A DNA stretch of 64,000 nt. It comes from Methylobacterium phyllostachyos (lineage in GTDB: Bacteria > Pseudomonadota > Alphaproteobacteria > Rhizobiales > Beijerinckiaceae). Where the stretch lies: contig NZ_FNHS01000017.1 of NCBI RefSeq assembly GCF_900103445.1, forward strand, positions 1 to 64,000, in the 5' to 3' direction. Numbering within the stretch: position 1 is the stretch's first letter; each line of letters opens with the position of its first letter. Below, in pieces: positions 34,887 through 43,997 of this stretch. The translations under genes were made by a program, and so were the position numbers. Below the pieces are notes generated by a model. That model saw nothing but the letters and a program-made list of their open reading frames with translations, was not told where the DNA came from and made no database searches.

Positions 34887-35303
34887 ATGGCGCTGAAGGA
34901 CACTCTGCTGCGCGTCTTCACGTGGTGGAACGGTCAGACCGTCTCCCTCGCGCTTCAGACCGCGCGAAGCGGCATCTTCGTCGGCGAGGACGAGTACGGG
35001 AACAAGTACTACAGGGCGGAAGGGGCGTTGATCGACCGCTCTGTCGGTTCGGAGCGCCGCTGGGTGGTGTATAACGGCTACGCCGATGCCTCGAAGGTTC
35101 CGCCGGGCTGGCGCGGCTGGCTGTGCCACAATGTCGATGTCGCCCCGAGCGAGGAGAACTATCAGCCCCGGGCGTGGCAGAAGCCGCATATCGAAAATCA
35201 GACCGGCACGCCCAACGCCTATCGGCCGCAGGGCTCGCAGCTCTCCTGGGGCCAGCGGCCGGCTGCGACTGGCGATTACGTCTCCTGGACGCCGGGCGAG
35301 TAA
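34887..35303 (+). CDS. NDUFA12-family NADH:ubiquinone oxidoreductase accessory subunit
   Basis: 138 residues matching the alphaproteobacterial homologue of mitochondrial complex I subunit NDUFA12 (B17.2): FTWWNGQT, VGEDEYGNKYY, RRWVVYNGYADASKVPPGW and the C-terminal proline-rich YxPW-type tail. It is a peripheral, membrane-facing accessory subunit of respiratory complex I. As usual in Rhizobiales it lies beside the DUF2155 gene and aat. Confidence 0.93.
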   Translation: MALKDTLLRVFTWWNGQTVSLALQTARSGIFVGEDEYGNKYYRAEGALIDRSVGSERRWVVYNGYADASKVPPGWRGWLCHNVDVAPSEENYQPRAWQKPHIENQTGTPNAYRPQGSQLSWGQRPAATGDYVSWTPGE

Positions 35304-35372
35304 CGCCAACACCGGCCCGGCCCAGGCGCCCTTTTGCCGCCACCGTTCCGGTGTTGATGGCGGGCCAACGAC

Positions 35373-36086
35373 ATGTCCGCCGCGCATCCCTTGGCGCGGC
35401 CGGCCTCCCTCGCAGGGATCCGCGCCTTGAGCCGCATCATCGCCCTCGCACGCTTGGCGCTCGCCCCGAGCCTCGTGATCGGCCTCTGGGCCGGCCCGGC
35501 TGCGGCCGACAAGATCAAGAACCCGACCGCGGTGTTCTCCGGCCTCGACAAGATCACCGGCCGGATCGTGTCGTTCGAGGTCGCGGTGGACGAGACCGTG
35601 CAGTTCGGCGCCCTGCAGCTCACCCCGCGGGTCTGCTACACCCGGCCGCCGACCGAGAGCCCCAAGACCACGGCCTTCCTTGAGGTCGACGAGGTCACCC
35701 TCGACAACAAGTATCGGCGGATCTTCACCGGCTGGATGTTCGCGTCGAGCCCCGGGCTGCACGCGATCGAGCACCCGATCTACGACGTGTGGCTGGTCGA
35801 CTGCAAAGGCGGAGCTGATGTGATCGCCGAGGCGAAGGAGCAGGAGGACGTTCCCGCCGTCGCGGCCAAGCCTGAGAAGACGAAGCGAGCCAACAAGGAC
35901 AGCACAAAGACCGCCCAGCAGATCAACGCCGCCGGTCAGGTCGATGTCGAGGCGCCGCGCGGCGTGCCGGTCCAGCCGCGCCAGAAGCCCTCGCGCAAGT
36001 TCTTCCCGTCGAACGAGGGGCCGGCGCCAGCGCCGCCGCCTCAGCCGCAGCAGCCGCAGAACCTGTTCGACGCGCTGTTCCGCTGA
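35373..36086 (+). CDS. DUF2155 domain-containing exported protein
   Basis: 237 residues with an N-terminal signal region (LARLALAPSLVIGLWAGPAAA) and a DUF2155 domain at about 50-150, seen in LDKITGRIVSFEV, VCYTRPPTE and FTGWMFASSPGLHAIEHPIYDVWLVDC. The C-terminal 80 residues are basic then proline/glutamine-rich and low in complexity. Members are found across Alphaproteobacteria beside complex I accessory and aat genes; the function is not established. Confidence 0.88.
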   Translation: MSAAHPLARPASLAGIRALSRIIALARLALAPSLVIGLWAGPAAADKIKNPTAVFSGLDKITGRIVSFEVAVDETVQFGALQLTPRVCYTRPPTESPKTTAFLEVDEVTLDNKYRRIFTGWMFASSPGLHAIEHPIYDVWLVDCKGGADVIAEAKEQEDVPAVAAKPEKTKRANKDSTKTAQQINAAGQVDVEAPRGVPVQPRQKPSRKFFPSNEGPAPAPPPQPQQPQNLFDALFR

Positions 36087-36093
36087 TCTGGCG

Positions 36094-36771
36094 CTAAGCC
36101 TCGCCGGAGGCGCCCAAAGCCTCCAGCACCCGCGCGCCCGTCACGGAGCCGTCGCCGGGCCAGACGTTCCAGTCGGCCCCCTGATCGAGGGCCTCGGCGA
36201 GGCGGCGCTTGTAGACGTGCCGCGGCAGTTCCTCCGCGCCGAACTGCGTGAGGTGATCGGTCACGAACTGCGTGTCGGCGAGGCGATAGTGCCCCGCGCG
36301 CAGGCGGCCCATCAGGTGGACCAGGGCGACCTTCGAGGCGTCGCGCACCTCGTGGAACATGCTCTCGCCGAAGAAGGCCGCCCCAAGCGAGACGCCGTAC
36401 AGGCCGCCAACCAGGCGATCCTCCGCGTAGACCTCGACCGTGTGGACATGGCCGAGGTCGAACAGGGCGCCGTAGAGATCGCGGATGCGGCCGTTGATCC
36501 AGGTCCGCTCGCTGTCGCGGCGGGGGGCGGCACACCCCTCGATCACGCCGTCGAAATCGGTGTCGCACCGTACCGCGAACTGGTCGGACCGGACCGTCCG
36601 GGCGAGGCGCTTGGGAACGCGGAACGCGTCGAGGGGCAGCACGCCGCGCGCCTTCGGCTCGACCCAGTAGAGGGTCGGGTCATGCGCGTCCTCGGCCATC
36701 GGAAAGATGCCCGCCGCGTAGGCCTTCAGCAGGATCTCGGGGGTGATGTCCACGCGGTGGCTGTCGTGCAT
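36094..36771 (-). CDS. aat: Leucyl/phenylalanyl-tRNA--protein transferase
   Basis: 225 residues. Typical blocks are ITPEILLKAYAAGIFPMAE, YWVEPKARGVLP, LYGVSLGAAFFGESMFH and the ending region DTQFVTDHLTQFGA. The enzyme adds Leu or Phe to N-terminal Lys or Arg of proteins, marking them for ClpAP (N-degron pathway). It is placed after accC on the same strand with a 70-base gap, probably in the accB-accC-aat transcript. Confidence 0.95.
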   Translation of the reverse strand: MHDSHRVDITPEILLKAYAAGIFPMAEDAHDPTLYWVEPKARGVLPLDAFRVPKRLARTVRSDQFAVRCDTDFDGVIEGCAAPRRDSERTWINGRIRDLYGALFDLGHVHTVEVYAEDRLVGGLYGVSLGAAFFGESMFHEVRDASKVALVHLMGRLRAGHYRLADTQFVTDHLTQFGAEELPRHVYKRRLAEALDQGADWNVWPGDGSVTGARVLEALGASGEA

Positions 36772-36841
36772 GGCCTGAATGTCGCGCGCCGGCCGCGCGA
36801 AGACCAGAGGCGCGGCGTGCCGGTGTCGCCGCAGCCCGGGT

Positions 36842-38194
36842 TCAGGCCTTCATGCCACCGTCTTCGAGGAAATGTTCCAGCCAGTGGATGTCGTAAAGGC
36901 CGTTCTGCACGTCCGGGTTGCGGACAAGCGTCCGGAACAGCGGCAGCGTCGTGTCGATGCCGTCGATGACGAACTCGTCGAGCGCCCGGCGCAGGCGCAT
37001 CAGGCACTCGTTCCGGGTCCGGCCGTGCACGATCAGCTTGCCGATCAGCGAGTCGTAGTTCGGCGGGATCCGGTAGCCCTGGAAGGCTGCGGAATCGACC
37101 CGGACGCCGAGGCCGCCGGGCGTGTGATAATGGGTGATCTCGCCCGGCGAGGGCCGGAAGGTCTCCGGGTGCTCGGCGTTGATCCGGCACTCGATGGCAT
37201 GGCCCTCGACCTTGATGTCCGACTGGCTGACCGACAGCGGGCCGCCCGAGGCGACCTGGATCTGCTCAATCACCAGATCGATCCCGGTGATCATCTCGGT
37301 GACCGGATGCTCGACCTGGATCCGGGTGTTCATCTCGATGAAGTAGAAGCGACCGTCCTCGTACAGGAACTCGACGGTGCCGGCGCCGAGATAGCCTAGC
37401 TCCTTCATGGCGTTGGCGCAGATGCCGCCGATCTCGGCGCGCATCGACTCGTTGAGCGCCGGCGAACCGCCTTCCTCCCAGACCTTCTGGTGGCGGCGCT
37501 GGAGCGAGCAATCGCGTTCTGCGAGGTGGACGGCGCCGCCGCGCCCGTCACCCAGGACCTGCACCTCGATGTGGCGGGGCTTCTCGAGGTATTTTTCCAG
37601 GTAGACGGCGTCGTCGCCGAAGGCGGCCTTGGCCTCGGACTTGGCCATGCCGATCGCCTGCTCCAGCTCGGCCTCGCTGCGCGCCACCTTCATGCCGCGC
37701 CCGCCGCCGCCCGCCGCGGCCTTCACCAGCACCGGATAGCCGATCTCGGCGGCGACCCGCTTGGCGGTGTCGGCATCCTCGACGCCGCCCTCCGAGCCCG
37801 GCACGCAGGGGATGCCGAGCTTCAGCGCCGTGCGCTTCGCCTCGATCTTGTCGCCCATGGTGCGGATGTGCTGCGCCTTGGGACCGATGAAGCCGATCTG
37901 ATGATGGGCTAACACCTCGGCGAAACGGGCATTCTCCGACAGGAAGCCGTAGCCGGGATGGACCGCATCCGCCCCGGTGATCTCGCAGGCCGCGATGATC
38001 GACGGGATGTTGAGGTAGCTGTCGCGAGCCGCCGGCGGGCCGATGCAGACGCTCTCGTCGGCGAGGCGCACATGCATCGCGTCCGCATCCGCGGTGGAGT
38101 GGACCGCCACGGTGGCGATCCCGAGCTCCTTCGCCGCCCGCAGGATGCGCAGGGCGATCTCGCCGCGGTTTGCGATCAGGATCTTGTCGAACAT
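36842..38194 (-). CDS. accC: Acetyl-CoA carboxylase, biotin carboxylase subunit
   Basis: 450 residues, the full family length. It shows the ATP-grasp glycine loop AAAGGGGRGMKVA, EKYLEKPRHIEVQVLGD, the catalytic FIEMNTRIQVEHPVTE and the N-terminal LIANRGEIALRI. It carboxylates the biotin on AccB using ATP and bicarbonate, the first step of fatty acid synthesis. It directly follows accB (95-base gap). Confidence 0.97.
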   Translation of the reverse strand: MFDKILIANRGEIALRILRAAKELGIATVAVHSTADADAMHVRLADESVCIGPPAARDSYLNIPSIIAACEITGADAVHPGYGFLSENARFAEVLAHHQIGFIGPKAQHIRTMGDKIEAKRTALKLGIPCVPGSEGGVEDADTAKRVAAEIGYPVLVKAAAGGGGRGMKVARSEAELEQAIGMAKSEAKAAFGDDAVYLEKYLEKPRHIEVQVLGDGRGGAVHLAERDCSLQRRHQKVWEEGGSPALNESMRAEIGGICANAMKELGYLGAGTVEFLYEDGRFYFIEMNTRIQVEHPVTEMITGIDLVIEQIQVASGGPLSVSQSDIKVEGHAIECRINAEHPETFRPSPGEITHYHTPGGLGVRVDSAAFQGYRIPPNYDSLIGKLIVHGRTRNECLMRLRRALDEFVIDGIDTTLPLFRTLVRNPDVQNGLYDIHWLEHFLEDGGMKA

Positions 38195-38289
38195 CGGACC
38201 CGTTAGGCCGCACTGACGGTCCCGGACCGCGCAGGAGGCTCTATCCTCTGGTTAAGCGGCGTCGTTCCGGCGCAGGCGGCGTTCAATTC

Positions 38290-38757
38290 CTAGCTGATGA
38301 CGAGCAGGGCCTCGCCGAACTCGACCGGCTGCCCGTCCTCGACGAAGATGGCGCTCACCGTGCCGGCGCGGGGCGCTACGATCTCGTTGAAGGTCTTCAT
38401 CGCCTCGATGAGCAACAGCTTGTCGCCGACCTCGACCCTCGAACCGACATCTACAAATGCCTTGGCGTCGGGCGAGGGGCGCAGATAGGCGGTCCCGACC
38501 ATCGGCGAAGGCACCGTGCCGGCCTGATTCCGAGCCGGCTCGGCCGGCGCAAGCGCGGACGGGGCTGCTGGGACCGGCGTCGGCGCCAGGGCGGCGACCG
38601 GTGCGGCCGCAACTTGGACGCCCACGGGTTCGAGCCGCCGCACGACGCGGATGCGCAGATCTCCCTTCTCGACCTCGATCTCAGAGAGGCCGGTTTCGGT
38701 GACGAGGTTGGCGAGCTCGCGCACGAGCTCGGGATCGATGGCGTCGTTCTTTGACAT
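38290..38757 (-). CDS. accB: Acetyl-CoA carboxylase, biotin carboxyl carrier protein
   Basis: 155 residues. The biotinyl domain occupies the C-terminal 80, with the lysine in EAMKTFNEI (the usual motif is EAMKLMNEI; the MKTFN form is common in Alphaproteobacteria). An Ala/Pro-rich linker (VAAAPVAALAPTPVPAAPSA) joins it to the N-terminal helical part. It carries CO2 between AccC and the carboxyltransferase. Confidence 0.96.
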   Translation of the reverse strand: MSKNDAIDPELVRELANLVTETGLSEIEVEKGDLRIRVVRRLEPVGVQVAAAPVAALAPTPVPAAPSALAPAEPARNQAGTVPSPMVGTAYLRPSPDAKAFVDVGSRVEVGDKLLLIEAMKTFNEIVAPRAGTVSAIFVEDGQPVEFGEALLVIS

Positions 38758-38905
38758 CCGGCCTACTTCGTATCGCGGCGCGTCGGTCCGTCCATCGAGT
38801 CGGCGGTGGACCGCGGCCCTGCGGCTGGCGGCTCTTAGACGAAGGCGGTGCAGCGCGACAAGGCCGCACCCGCCATTGCAACAGGCCGCCGGAGAGCCCG
38901 TTCCC

Positions 38906-39691
38906 TCAGCAGGACGCGTGACCGCACTGACGAACGTCGGCGATGGTCTTGCGCATGGGGTCGACGCCGACGGCGCCGGGGATCACCTCGTCGCCGATGA
39001 TGAAAGCCGGCGTGCCCGAGAGGCCGAGCCGGTCGCCGAGGCCGCGGTTCTCGCTGAGCGCAGCCTTCACCTCGGGGGAGGCCATGTCCTTCTGCAGCTT
39101 GGCGGTGTCGACGCCCATATCCTTGGCGACCTGGATCGCCCGGGCGCCGTTCACCCGGCCCTTGGTCTCTAGAAGCTTCTGGTGGAACTCGAACAGCTTG
39201 TCGCCCTTGAGTTGCTGGCGCACCGCCACGGCGACCTGACTGGCCTCCAGCGATTCCGGGCCGAGCACCGGGAAATCCTTGATCACCACGCGCAACTTGG
39301 GATCGGCCTTGATCAGCGCCTGCACGTCGCCGAGCGCCTTGCGGCAGTAGCCGCAGTTGTAATCGAAGAACTCGACCATGGTGACATCGCCCGACGGGTT
39401 GCCGGCCACGACATCGTGCGGGCCGTTCAGGAGCGCGTCGCGGGATTCCTTGAGGGCAGCGGCCTGGGCGAGGCGCTGCGTCTCGGCCTGCTGCTTCTCG
39501 GCCTCGGCCAGCGCCTCCTGCAGCACCTCGGGGTGCTTGATCAGGTAATCCTTGACGATCGCCTCGATCCCGGTGCGCTGCGCGTCCGTGAAGGGAGAGG
39601 CGGCGGGCGCTTCGGCTTTCTGCGCGAGGGCAGGAACGGCGACGAGGCCGAGCGCCAGAGCCAGCGCGGGCAGGGGGCGGATGAACGGCAT
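38906..39691 (-). CDS. DsbA-family thiol:disulfide oxidoreductase, exported
   Basis: 261 residues from the ATG at 39691; the longer open frame upstream is not used, since a clear signal peptide (PALALALGLVAVPALAQ) begins here. The thioredoxin-like domain carries the CGYC active site in FFDYNCGYCRK, with a cis-Pro block LSGTPAFIIGDEVIPGA near the end. A helical N-terminal extension (LIKHPEVLQEALAEAEKQQAE) matches ScsC/BdbD-like family members. It probably oxidises or isomerises disulfides in the periplasm. Confidence 0.92.
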   Translation of the reverse strand: MPFIRPLPALALALGLVAVPALAQKAEAPAASPFTDAQRTGIEAIVKDYLIKHPEVLQEALAEAEKQQAETQRLAQAAALKESRDALLNGPHDVVAGNPSGDVTMVEFFDYNCGYCRKALGDVQALIKADPKLRVVIKDFPVLGPESLEASQVAVAVRQQLKGDKLFEFHQKLLETKGRVNGARAIQVAKDMGVDTAKLQKDMASPEVKAALSENRGLGDRLGLSGTPAFIIGDEVIPGAVGVDPMRKTIADVRQCGHASC

Positions 39692-39901
39692 GAATCCTCG
39701 CTTGCGGGGCAAGCCGGCCCGCACTGGGCGCGAGCGGTAGGCGCTGGGTTTGGCGTTTTCACGGCACCGGGTCAATCGGATGCGCGCGCGGCGATTCGGA
39801 CTGTCGGGCCACGGTTGAGGCGCTACGCGGTGCGATCTACCCTCCCGGCCTGGCTGGATGGCCCCGGCCGGGCGGCCACACCCGGCACTCCGAAGGATCC
39901 C

Positions 39902-41056
39902 ATGACCCCGATCTCCCGACGCGCCGCCGCCGTCCAGCCGTTCCTCGCCATGGACGTGATGGCCGCCGCCGCCGCGAAGGCGCGGGCCGGCGCCGACGTG
40001 GTGCGGATGGAGGTCGGCCAACCTTCGGCGCCGGCGCCCCGGGCGGTGATCGCGGCCGCGCAAGCCGCGCTGGCGACCGGGCGCGTGCCCTACACCGAAG
40101 CGCTGGGCCTGCCGGCCCTGCGCGAGCGCATCGCCCGGGACTACGCGGAGCGGCACGGCGTTTCGGTGTCGCCCGAGCGCGTGGTGATCACCACCGGCTC
40201 CTCGGCGGGCTTCGTCCTGGCCTTCATGAGCCTGTTCGATGCCGGCGCGCGGGTCGCCGTGCCTCAGCCCGGCTACCCGGCCTATCGCAGCATCCTGGCC
40301 GCCCTCGATCTCGTGCCGGCCCCGATGGTCCTGCGCGCGGAGGACCGCTTCGCCCCGACCGCCGCGCTGCTGCGCGAGACGCACGCCCAATCGCCGGTTT
40401 CCGGGGCACTGGTGATGAGCCCCGCCAACCCGTCCGGCACCGTGATCACGGAGGCGGCCCTGCAAGACCTCTGTGCCGCCACGCGCAGCCTTGGCCTGCC
40501 GCTGATCTCGGACGAGATCTATCACGGCCTCAGCTACGGTGAGCCGACCGTCACGGCGCTACGCTTCGATCCCGACGCGGTGGTGATCAACTCCTTCTCG
40601 AAATACCATTGCATGACCGGCTGGCGCGTCGGTTGGATGGTGGTGCCGGAGGCGCTGGTCCGCCCGATCGAGCGTCTGGCGCAGAACCTCTACATCTCGG
40701 CGCCGTACCTCTCGCAGGTCGGGGCGCTCGCGGCCTTCGACGCCACGGTGGAACTCGATGCCGTGCGCGACGGCTACGCGCGCAATCGCGCCATCCTGCT
40801 CGACGCGCTGCCCGGTCTCGGACTCGGACGCGTGCATCCGGCCGACGGCGCCTTCTACCTCTACGCGGACGTGGCGAACCTCACCAACGACGCCGCGGAT
40901 TTCTGCCGGCGGATGCTCGACGAGGCGCATGTGGCGGCGACGCCCGGGCTCGACTTCGACCCGGACCTCGGCAACCACCACGTCCGGTTCTCGTTCGCGG
41001 GCTCGGAGGCCGAGTGCCGCGAGGCCGTGGCCCGGCTGCGGCGCTGGCTCAGCTGA
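39902..41056 (+). CDS. Class I/II PLP-dependent aminotransferase
   Basis: 384 residues of the fold-type I aminotransferase family. Visible blocks are GQPSAPAP, TGSSAGFVLAF, PGYPAY, SPANPSGTV, SDEIYHGLSYG and SFSKYHCMTGWRVGW with the PLP lysine. The family includes aspartate and aromatic aminotransferases; the exact substrate cannot be read from sequence. Confidence 0.92.
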   Translation: MTPISRRAAAVQPFLAMDVMAAAAAKARAGADVVRMEVGQPSAPAPRAVIAAAQAALATGRVPYTEALGLPALRERIARDYAERHGVSVSPERVVITTGSSAGFVLAFMSLFDAGARVAVPQPGYPAYRSILAALDLVPAPMVLRAEDRFAPTAALLRETHAQSPVSGALVMSPANPSGTVITEAALQDLCAATRSLGLPLISDEIYHGLSYGEPTVTALRFDPDAVVINSFSKYHCMTGWRVGWMVVPEALVRPIERLAQNLYISAPYLSQVGALAAFDATVELDAVRDGYARNRAILLDALPGLGLGRVHPADGAFYLYADVANLTNDAADFCRRMLDEAHVAATPGLDFDPDLGNHHVRFSFAGSEAECREAVARLRRWLS

Positions 41057-41064
41057 CCGCACAC

Positions 41065-41156
41065 CGTCGTTGCGCGCGAAGCGAAGCCATCCAGGGCAGC
41101 GCTCCGTAGAACGATGTCGCGTTGCCCTGGGTCACGTCGCACCGCTCGTGATGACG
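41065..41156. repeat. REP-like palindromic repeat
   Basis: An imperfect inverted repeat lies between two converging genes: a CGTCGTTGCGCGCGAAGCGA arm with CCAGGGCA, and a returning TGCCCTGG ... GTGATGACG arm. It resembles the GTCATTGCGAGCGAAGCGA palindromes found in many copies in Methylobacterium genomes. It may also end transcription of the converging aminotransferase and phosphatase genes. Confidence 0.6.
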
Positions 41157-41195
41157 GGAAGGGCACGCCTTCCAGGGGAGCGGGCCAGGATATCC

Positions 41196-41894
41196 TCAGG
41201 CGGCTTCCACAGACACCAGTTCCAGAACCGCCGCCGGAAGCGCCGAGAAATGCTCGATCACCCGGTCCGGACCCAACTCGGTCACCGGCAGGTCGGTATA
41301 GCCGAAGGTCACGGCGACCACCGGGATGCCGGCCGCCTTGGCGGTGTCGATGTCGGTGCGGGAATCACCCACCATCACGGCGCGGGCCGGATCGCCGCCG
41401 GCACGCTCGATCGTGCCGGTGAGGTGGCGCGGGTCGGGCTTGAAGCACGGGAAGGTATCGCGGCCGCAGATCGCCGCGAAGCGGTGGCCGATTCCGAGGA
41501 GTCGCAGCAGCTCGACCGACTGACCCTCATATTTGTTGGTACAGACCGCGAGCCTGAACCCCTCCGCCTCCAGCGCGTCGAGCGCCTCGACCACGCCGGG
41601 ATAGAGATGCGACGTGTCGGCGAGGTGCTCGCCGTAATGGGCGATGAAAGCGTCGAACAGACGCTCGTGATCCTCCGGCGAGAGTGCGCGTCCCTCCGCC
41701 TCGAAGCCGCGCCGGATCAGCGCCTTGGCGCCGGCACCGATCAGACCGCGGGCCTGCGACAGCGGCAGCTCGGGCAAGCCCTCCCGGGTCATCAGCACGT
41801 TGAGCGTGCCGATCAGGTCCCCCGCGGTCTCCGCCAGAGTGCCGTCCAGATCGAACACGGCGATGGGCGGGCGGGTCGTCGAGGCGGCGGACAT
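41196..41894 (-). CDS. gph: Phosphoglycolate phosphatase (HAD family)
   Basis: 232 residues from the ATG at 41894, which has a GGAG site upstream; a longer frame exists but lacks support. HAD motifs: FDLDGTLAE (nucleophile Asp), CTNK (motif II), KPDPRHL (motif III Lys) and MVGDSRTDIDTAKAAG (motif IV). It converts 2-phosphoglycolate, from DNA repair or the oxygenase reaction, to glycolate. Confidence 0.92.
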   Translation of the reverse strand: MSAASTTRPPIAVFDLDGTLAETAGDLIGTLNVLMTREGLPELPLSQARGLIGAGAKALIRRGFEAEGRALSPEDHERLFDAFIAHYGEHLADTSHLYPGVVEALDALEAEGFRLAVCTNKYEGQSVELLRLLGIGHRFAAICGRDTFPCFKPDPRHLTGTIERAGGDPARAVMVGDSRTDIDTAKAAGIPVVAVTFGYTDLPVTELGPDRVIEHFSALPAAVLELVSVEAA

Positions 41895-42056
41895 CGTTTG
41901 AAGGTCTCCTGCTGGCCAGGGCTTCGCTAATGGCGGGCTTTGCGGCGGGCAAGCCGGCCCGGGACGCCGCGCATTGCGCGGACGTTCCGTCGCAGTGCCC
42001 CAGACTCGCCCGAAAGGCCGGCGAAAGGCTGCAGGCCACCGGCCCTGGAACCCGCG

Positions 42057-42521
42057 ATGAAACCGTCCCTGCCTGTTCTCGCCGCCTGCGCGGCTCTTCA
42101 CATCCTGCCGGCCGCCGCGACCTCCTACGAGTTCGTGCCCGCGCCGCAGACCGACCTGAACCGCATGTACCGGGTCGATACCGTGACCGGCGAGGTCACG
42201 TCCTGCCAGTACGGACTTCAGGAATCCGCCGGCGGGATCGGCCAGACGGTCTGCTTCGGCGCCGGGGAGGGGGCCGGGCCCCAGACGCCGTCGCAATACG
42301 GTTTGGTGGCGAGCCGCCATACCCGCGAGGCCGGCGTCTTCCGGGTAAACTATCGGACCGGCGAAATGAGCATCTGCTTCGTACTGGTGAAAAAGGAGCA
42401 GGTCGTCTGTACCCAGCAGGGTAAGCCCGGCGCCGAGGGCGCCTCCGACGCACCGCTGACAGGGCCCGCCCCCGGCCGTGCCGGAGCCAGCGCCACGCCT
42501 GCGCAGGGCGGTCGCTTTTGA
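42057..42521 (+). CDS. Small exported hypothetical protein
   Basis: 154 residues from the ATG at 42057. The signal peptide is KPSLPVLAACAALHILPAAA. The mature part has a repeated R/NYRTGE or RVDTVTGEV element (MYRVDTVTGEVTSC and FRVNYRTGEMSIC), each followed by a cysteine, suggesting two copies of a short beta unit. The tail is Gly/Ala/Pro-rich. No family recognised. Confidence 0.75.
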   Translation: MKPSLPVLAACAALHILPAAATSYEFVPAPQTDLNRMYRVDTVTGEVTSCQYGLQESAGGIGQTVCFGAGEGAGPQTPSQYGLVASRHTREAGVFRVNYRTGEMSICFVLVKKEQVVCTQQGKPGAEGASDAPLTGPAPGRAGASATPAQGGRF

Positions 42522-42651
42522 CGGAGCGTTTCCGGCGCAGGCGTTCCGGTCGGCTCGGTCCCGTGCTAGGGGCCGCGCGATCATCGCGGAAAGACCGGCT
42601 CCCCATGACACGCGCCCCCTCGATTCACTGCGCCGACCGGGCATTCGCCCG

Positions 42652-43365
42652 GTGAGCGGGCCGGACCTGCGCCGGGCCGCGGCGGCGCGCGCCCTCGACC
42701 TCGTCGAGCCCGGCATGCGGCTCGGCCTCGGCACCGGTTCCACGGCTGCCGCCTTCGTGACATTGCTCGGCGCGCGGGTCCGCACCGGCCTCGACATAAT
42801 CGGCGTGCCGACCTCGGAGGCGACGCGCGCGCAGGCCGAAAGCCTCGGCATCCGTCTCGCGACTCTCGACGAGCAACCCGAACTCGACCTGACCATCGAC
42901 GGTGCCGACGAGGTCGATCCCGCCCTGCGCCTGATCAAGGGCGGGGGCGCCGCGCTCCTGCGGGAGAAGATCGTCGCCTGCGCGAGTCACCGTATGGTGG
43001 TGATCGCCGACATGGCCAAGCGCGTGGACCGGCTCGGCGCCTTCCCCCTGCCGATCGAGGTCAATCCCTTCGGTCTCACCGCCACCCACCGAGCCGTCGA
43101 GGCCGCCGTGGCGTGCGCTGGCTGCGCGGGGACCGTCCGGCTGCGCCGGACCTCCGATGGCGCGCCTCTGGTCACCGACGGCGGCCACCACATCCTCGAC
43201 GCCCATCTCGGTGCGATTACCGATCCGGAAACGCTGGGCGCCGCACTCTGGGCCGTGCCGGGGGTGGTCGAGCACGGCCTGTTCCTCGGCATCGCCGACG
43301 CCGCAATCCTGGCCTTCGACCGGGACGGGCAGGCCGACATAACCGTTCTCGGAAGCCTCACCTGA
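42652..43365 (+). CDS. rpiA: Ribose-5-phosphate isomerase A
   Basis: 237 residues from the GTG at 42652. Blocks GLGTGSTAAAFV, DGADEVDPALRLIKGGGAALLREKIVA and the EVNPFG region identify RpiA, which interconverts ribose 5-phosphate and ribulose 5-phosphate. The GTG overlaps the TGA of a 16-codon open frame starting ATG at 42605, which may lead into it by coupling. A longer in-frame start upstream (42478) would give an arginine-rich leader unlike the family. Confidence 0.93.
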   Translation: MSGPDLRRAAAARALDLVEPGMRLGLGTGSTAAAFVTLLGARVRTGLDIIGVPTSEATRAQAESLGIRLATLDEQPELDLTIDGADEVDPALRLIKGGGAALLREKIVACASHRMVVIADMAKRVDRLGAFPLPIEVNPFGLTATHRAVEAAVACAGCAGTVRLRRTSDGAPLVTDGGHHILDAHLGAITDPETLGAALWAVPGVVEHGLFLGIADAAILAFDRDGQADITVLGSLT

Positions 43366-43409
43366 GGCGCCGCCTTTCACGCAAGCCCTCCTCGCAGGAT
43401 CAGTCCAGC

Positions 43410-43973
43410 ATGTCCCGACGCACCATTGCCGCGCTCGGTTTCGCGCTCTGCCTCGCGCTCCCGAACGTGGCCTTCGCGCAGGCCCGCAAGCCGGCGCCCA
43501 CCGCCACGCCGGCGGCCAACACCCCGGCCGCCAACGCACCGGCAGCCTCGACCTTCACGCCGGGCCACCTCGCGCTCGCCCGAGAGGTGATGCTCAGCTC
43601 CGGCATCGCCCGTTCCTTCGATTCGGTGCTGCCCGCCTTCGCCGACCAGATCCGCAAGCAGGCGGTCACCCGGCCGGAGCTCGCCAAGGATCTCGACGAA
43701 GTTCTGGCCTCGCTACAGCCCGAGATGGAGCTGCAGAAGCAGCGCATGATCGACATCGCGGCGCGCACCTACGCGGCGAAATTCTCCGAGGCCGAGTTGA
43801 AGGAGATCGCGACCTTCTTCCGCTCGCCGGCCGGCAAGCACTACGTGGAGGCGCAACCGCAGCTCCTCGACGAGATGGTGCAGGAGATGCAGGACTGGAC
43901 CCAGGACGTATCGGAATACGTCATGGTCCGCGTGCGCGCCGAGATGGGCAAGCGCGGGCACCAGATGCAGTGA
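43410..43973 (+). CDS. DUF2059 domain-containing exported protein
   Basis: 187 residues with a signal peptide (IAALGFALCLALPNVAFAQ), an Ala/Pro/Thr-rich linker, then a helical DUF2059 domain recognised by AAKFSEAELKEIATFFRSPAGKHY. Family members are periplasmic; the function is unknown. Confidence 0.88.
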   Translation: MSRRTIAALGFALCLALPNVAFAQARKPAPTATPAANTPAANAPAASTFTPGHLALAREVMLSSGIARSFDSVLPAFADQIRKQAVTRPELAKDLDEVLASLQPEMELQKQRMIDIAARTYAAKFSEAELKEIATFFRSPAGKHYVEAQPQLLDEMVQEMQDWTQDVSEYVMVRVRAEMGKRGHQMQ

Positions 43974-43997
43974 CGGCAATCCGGTGAGCGCCGCTTC

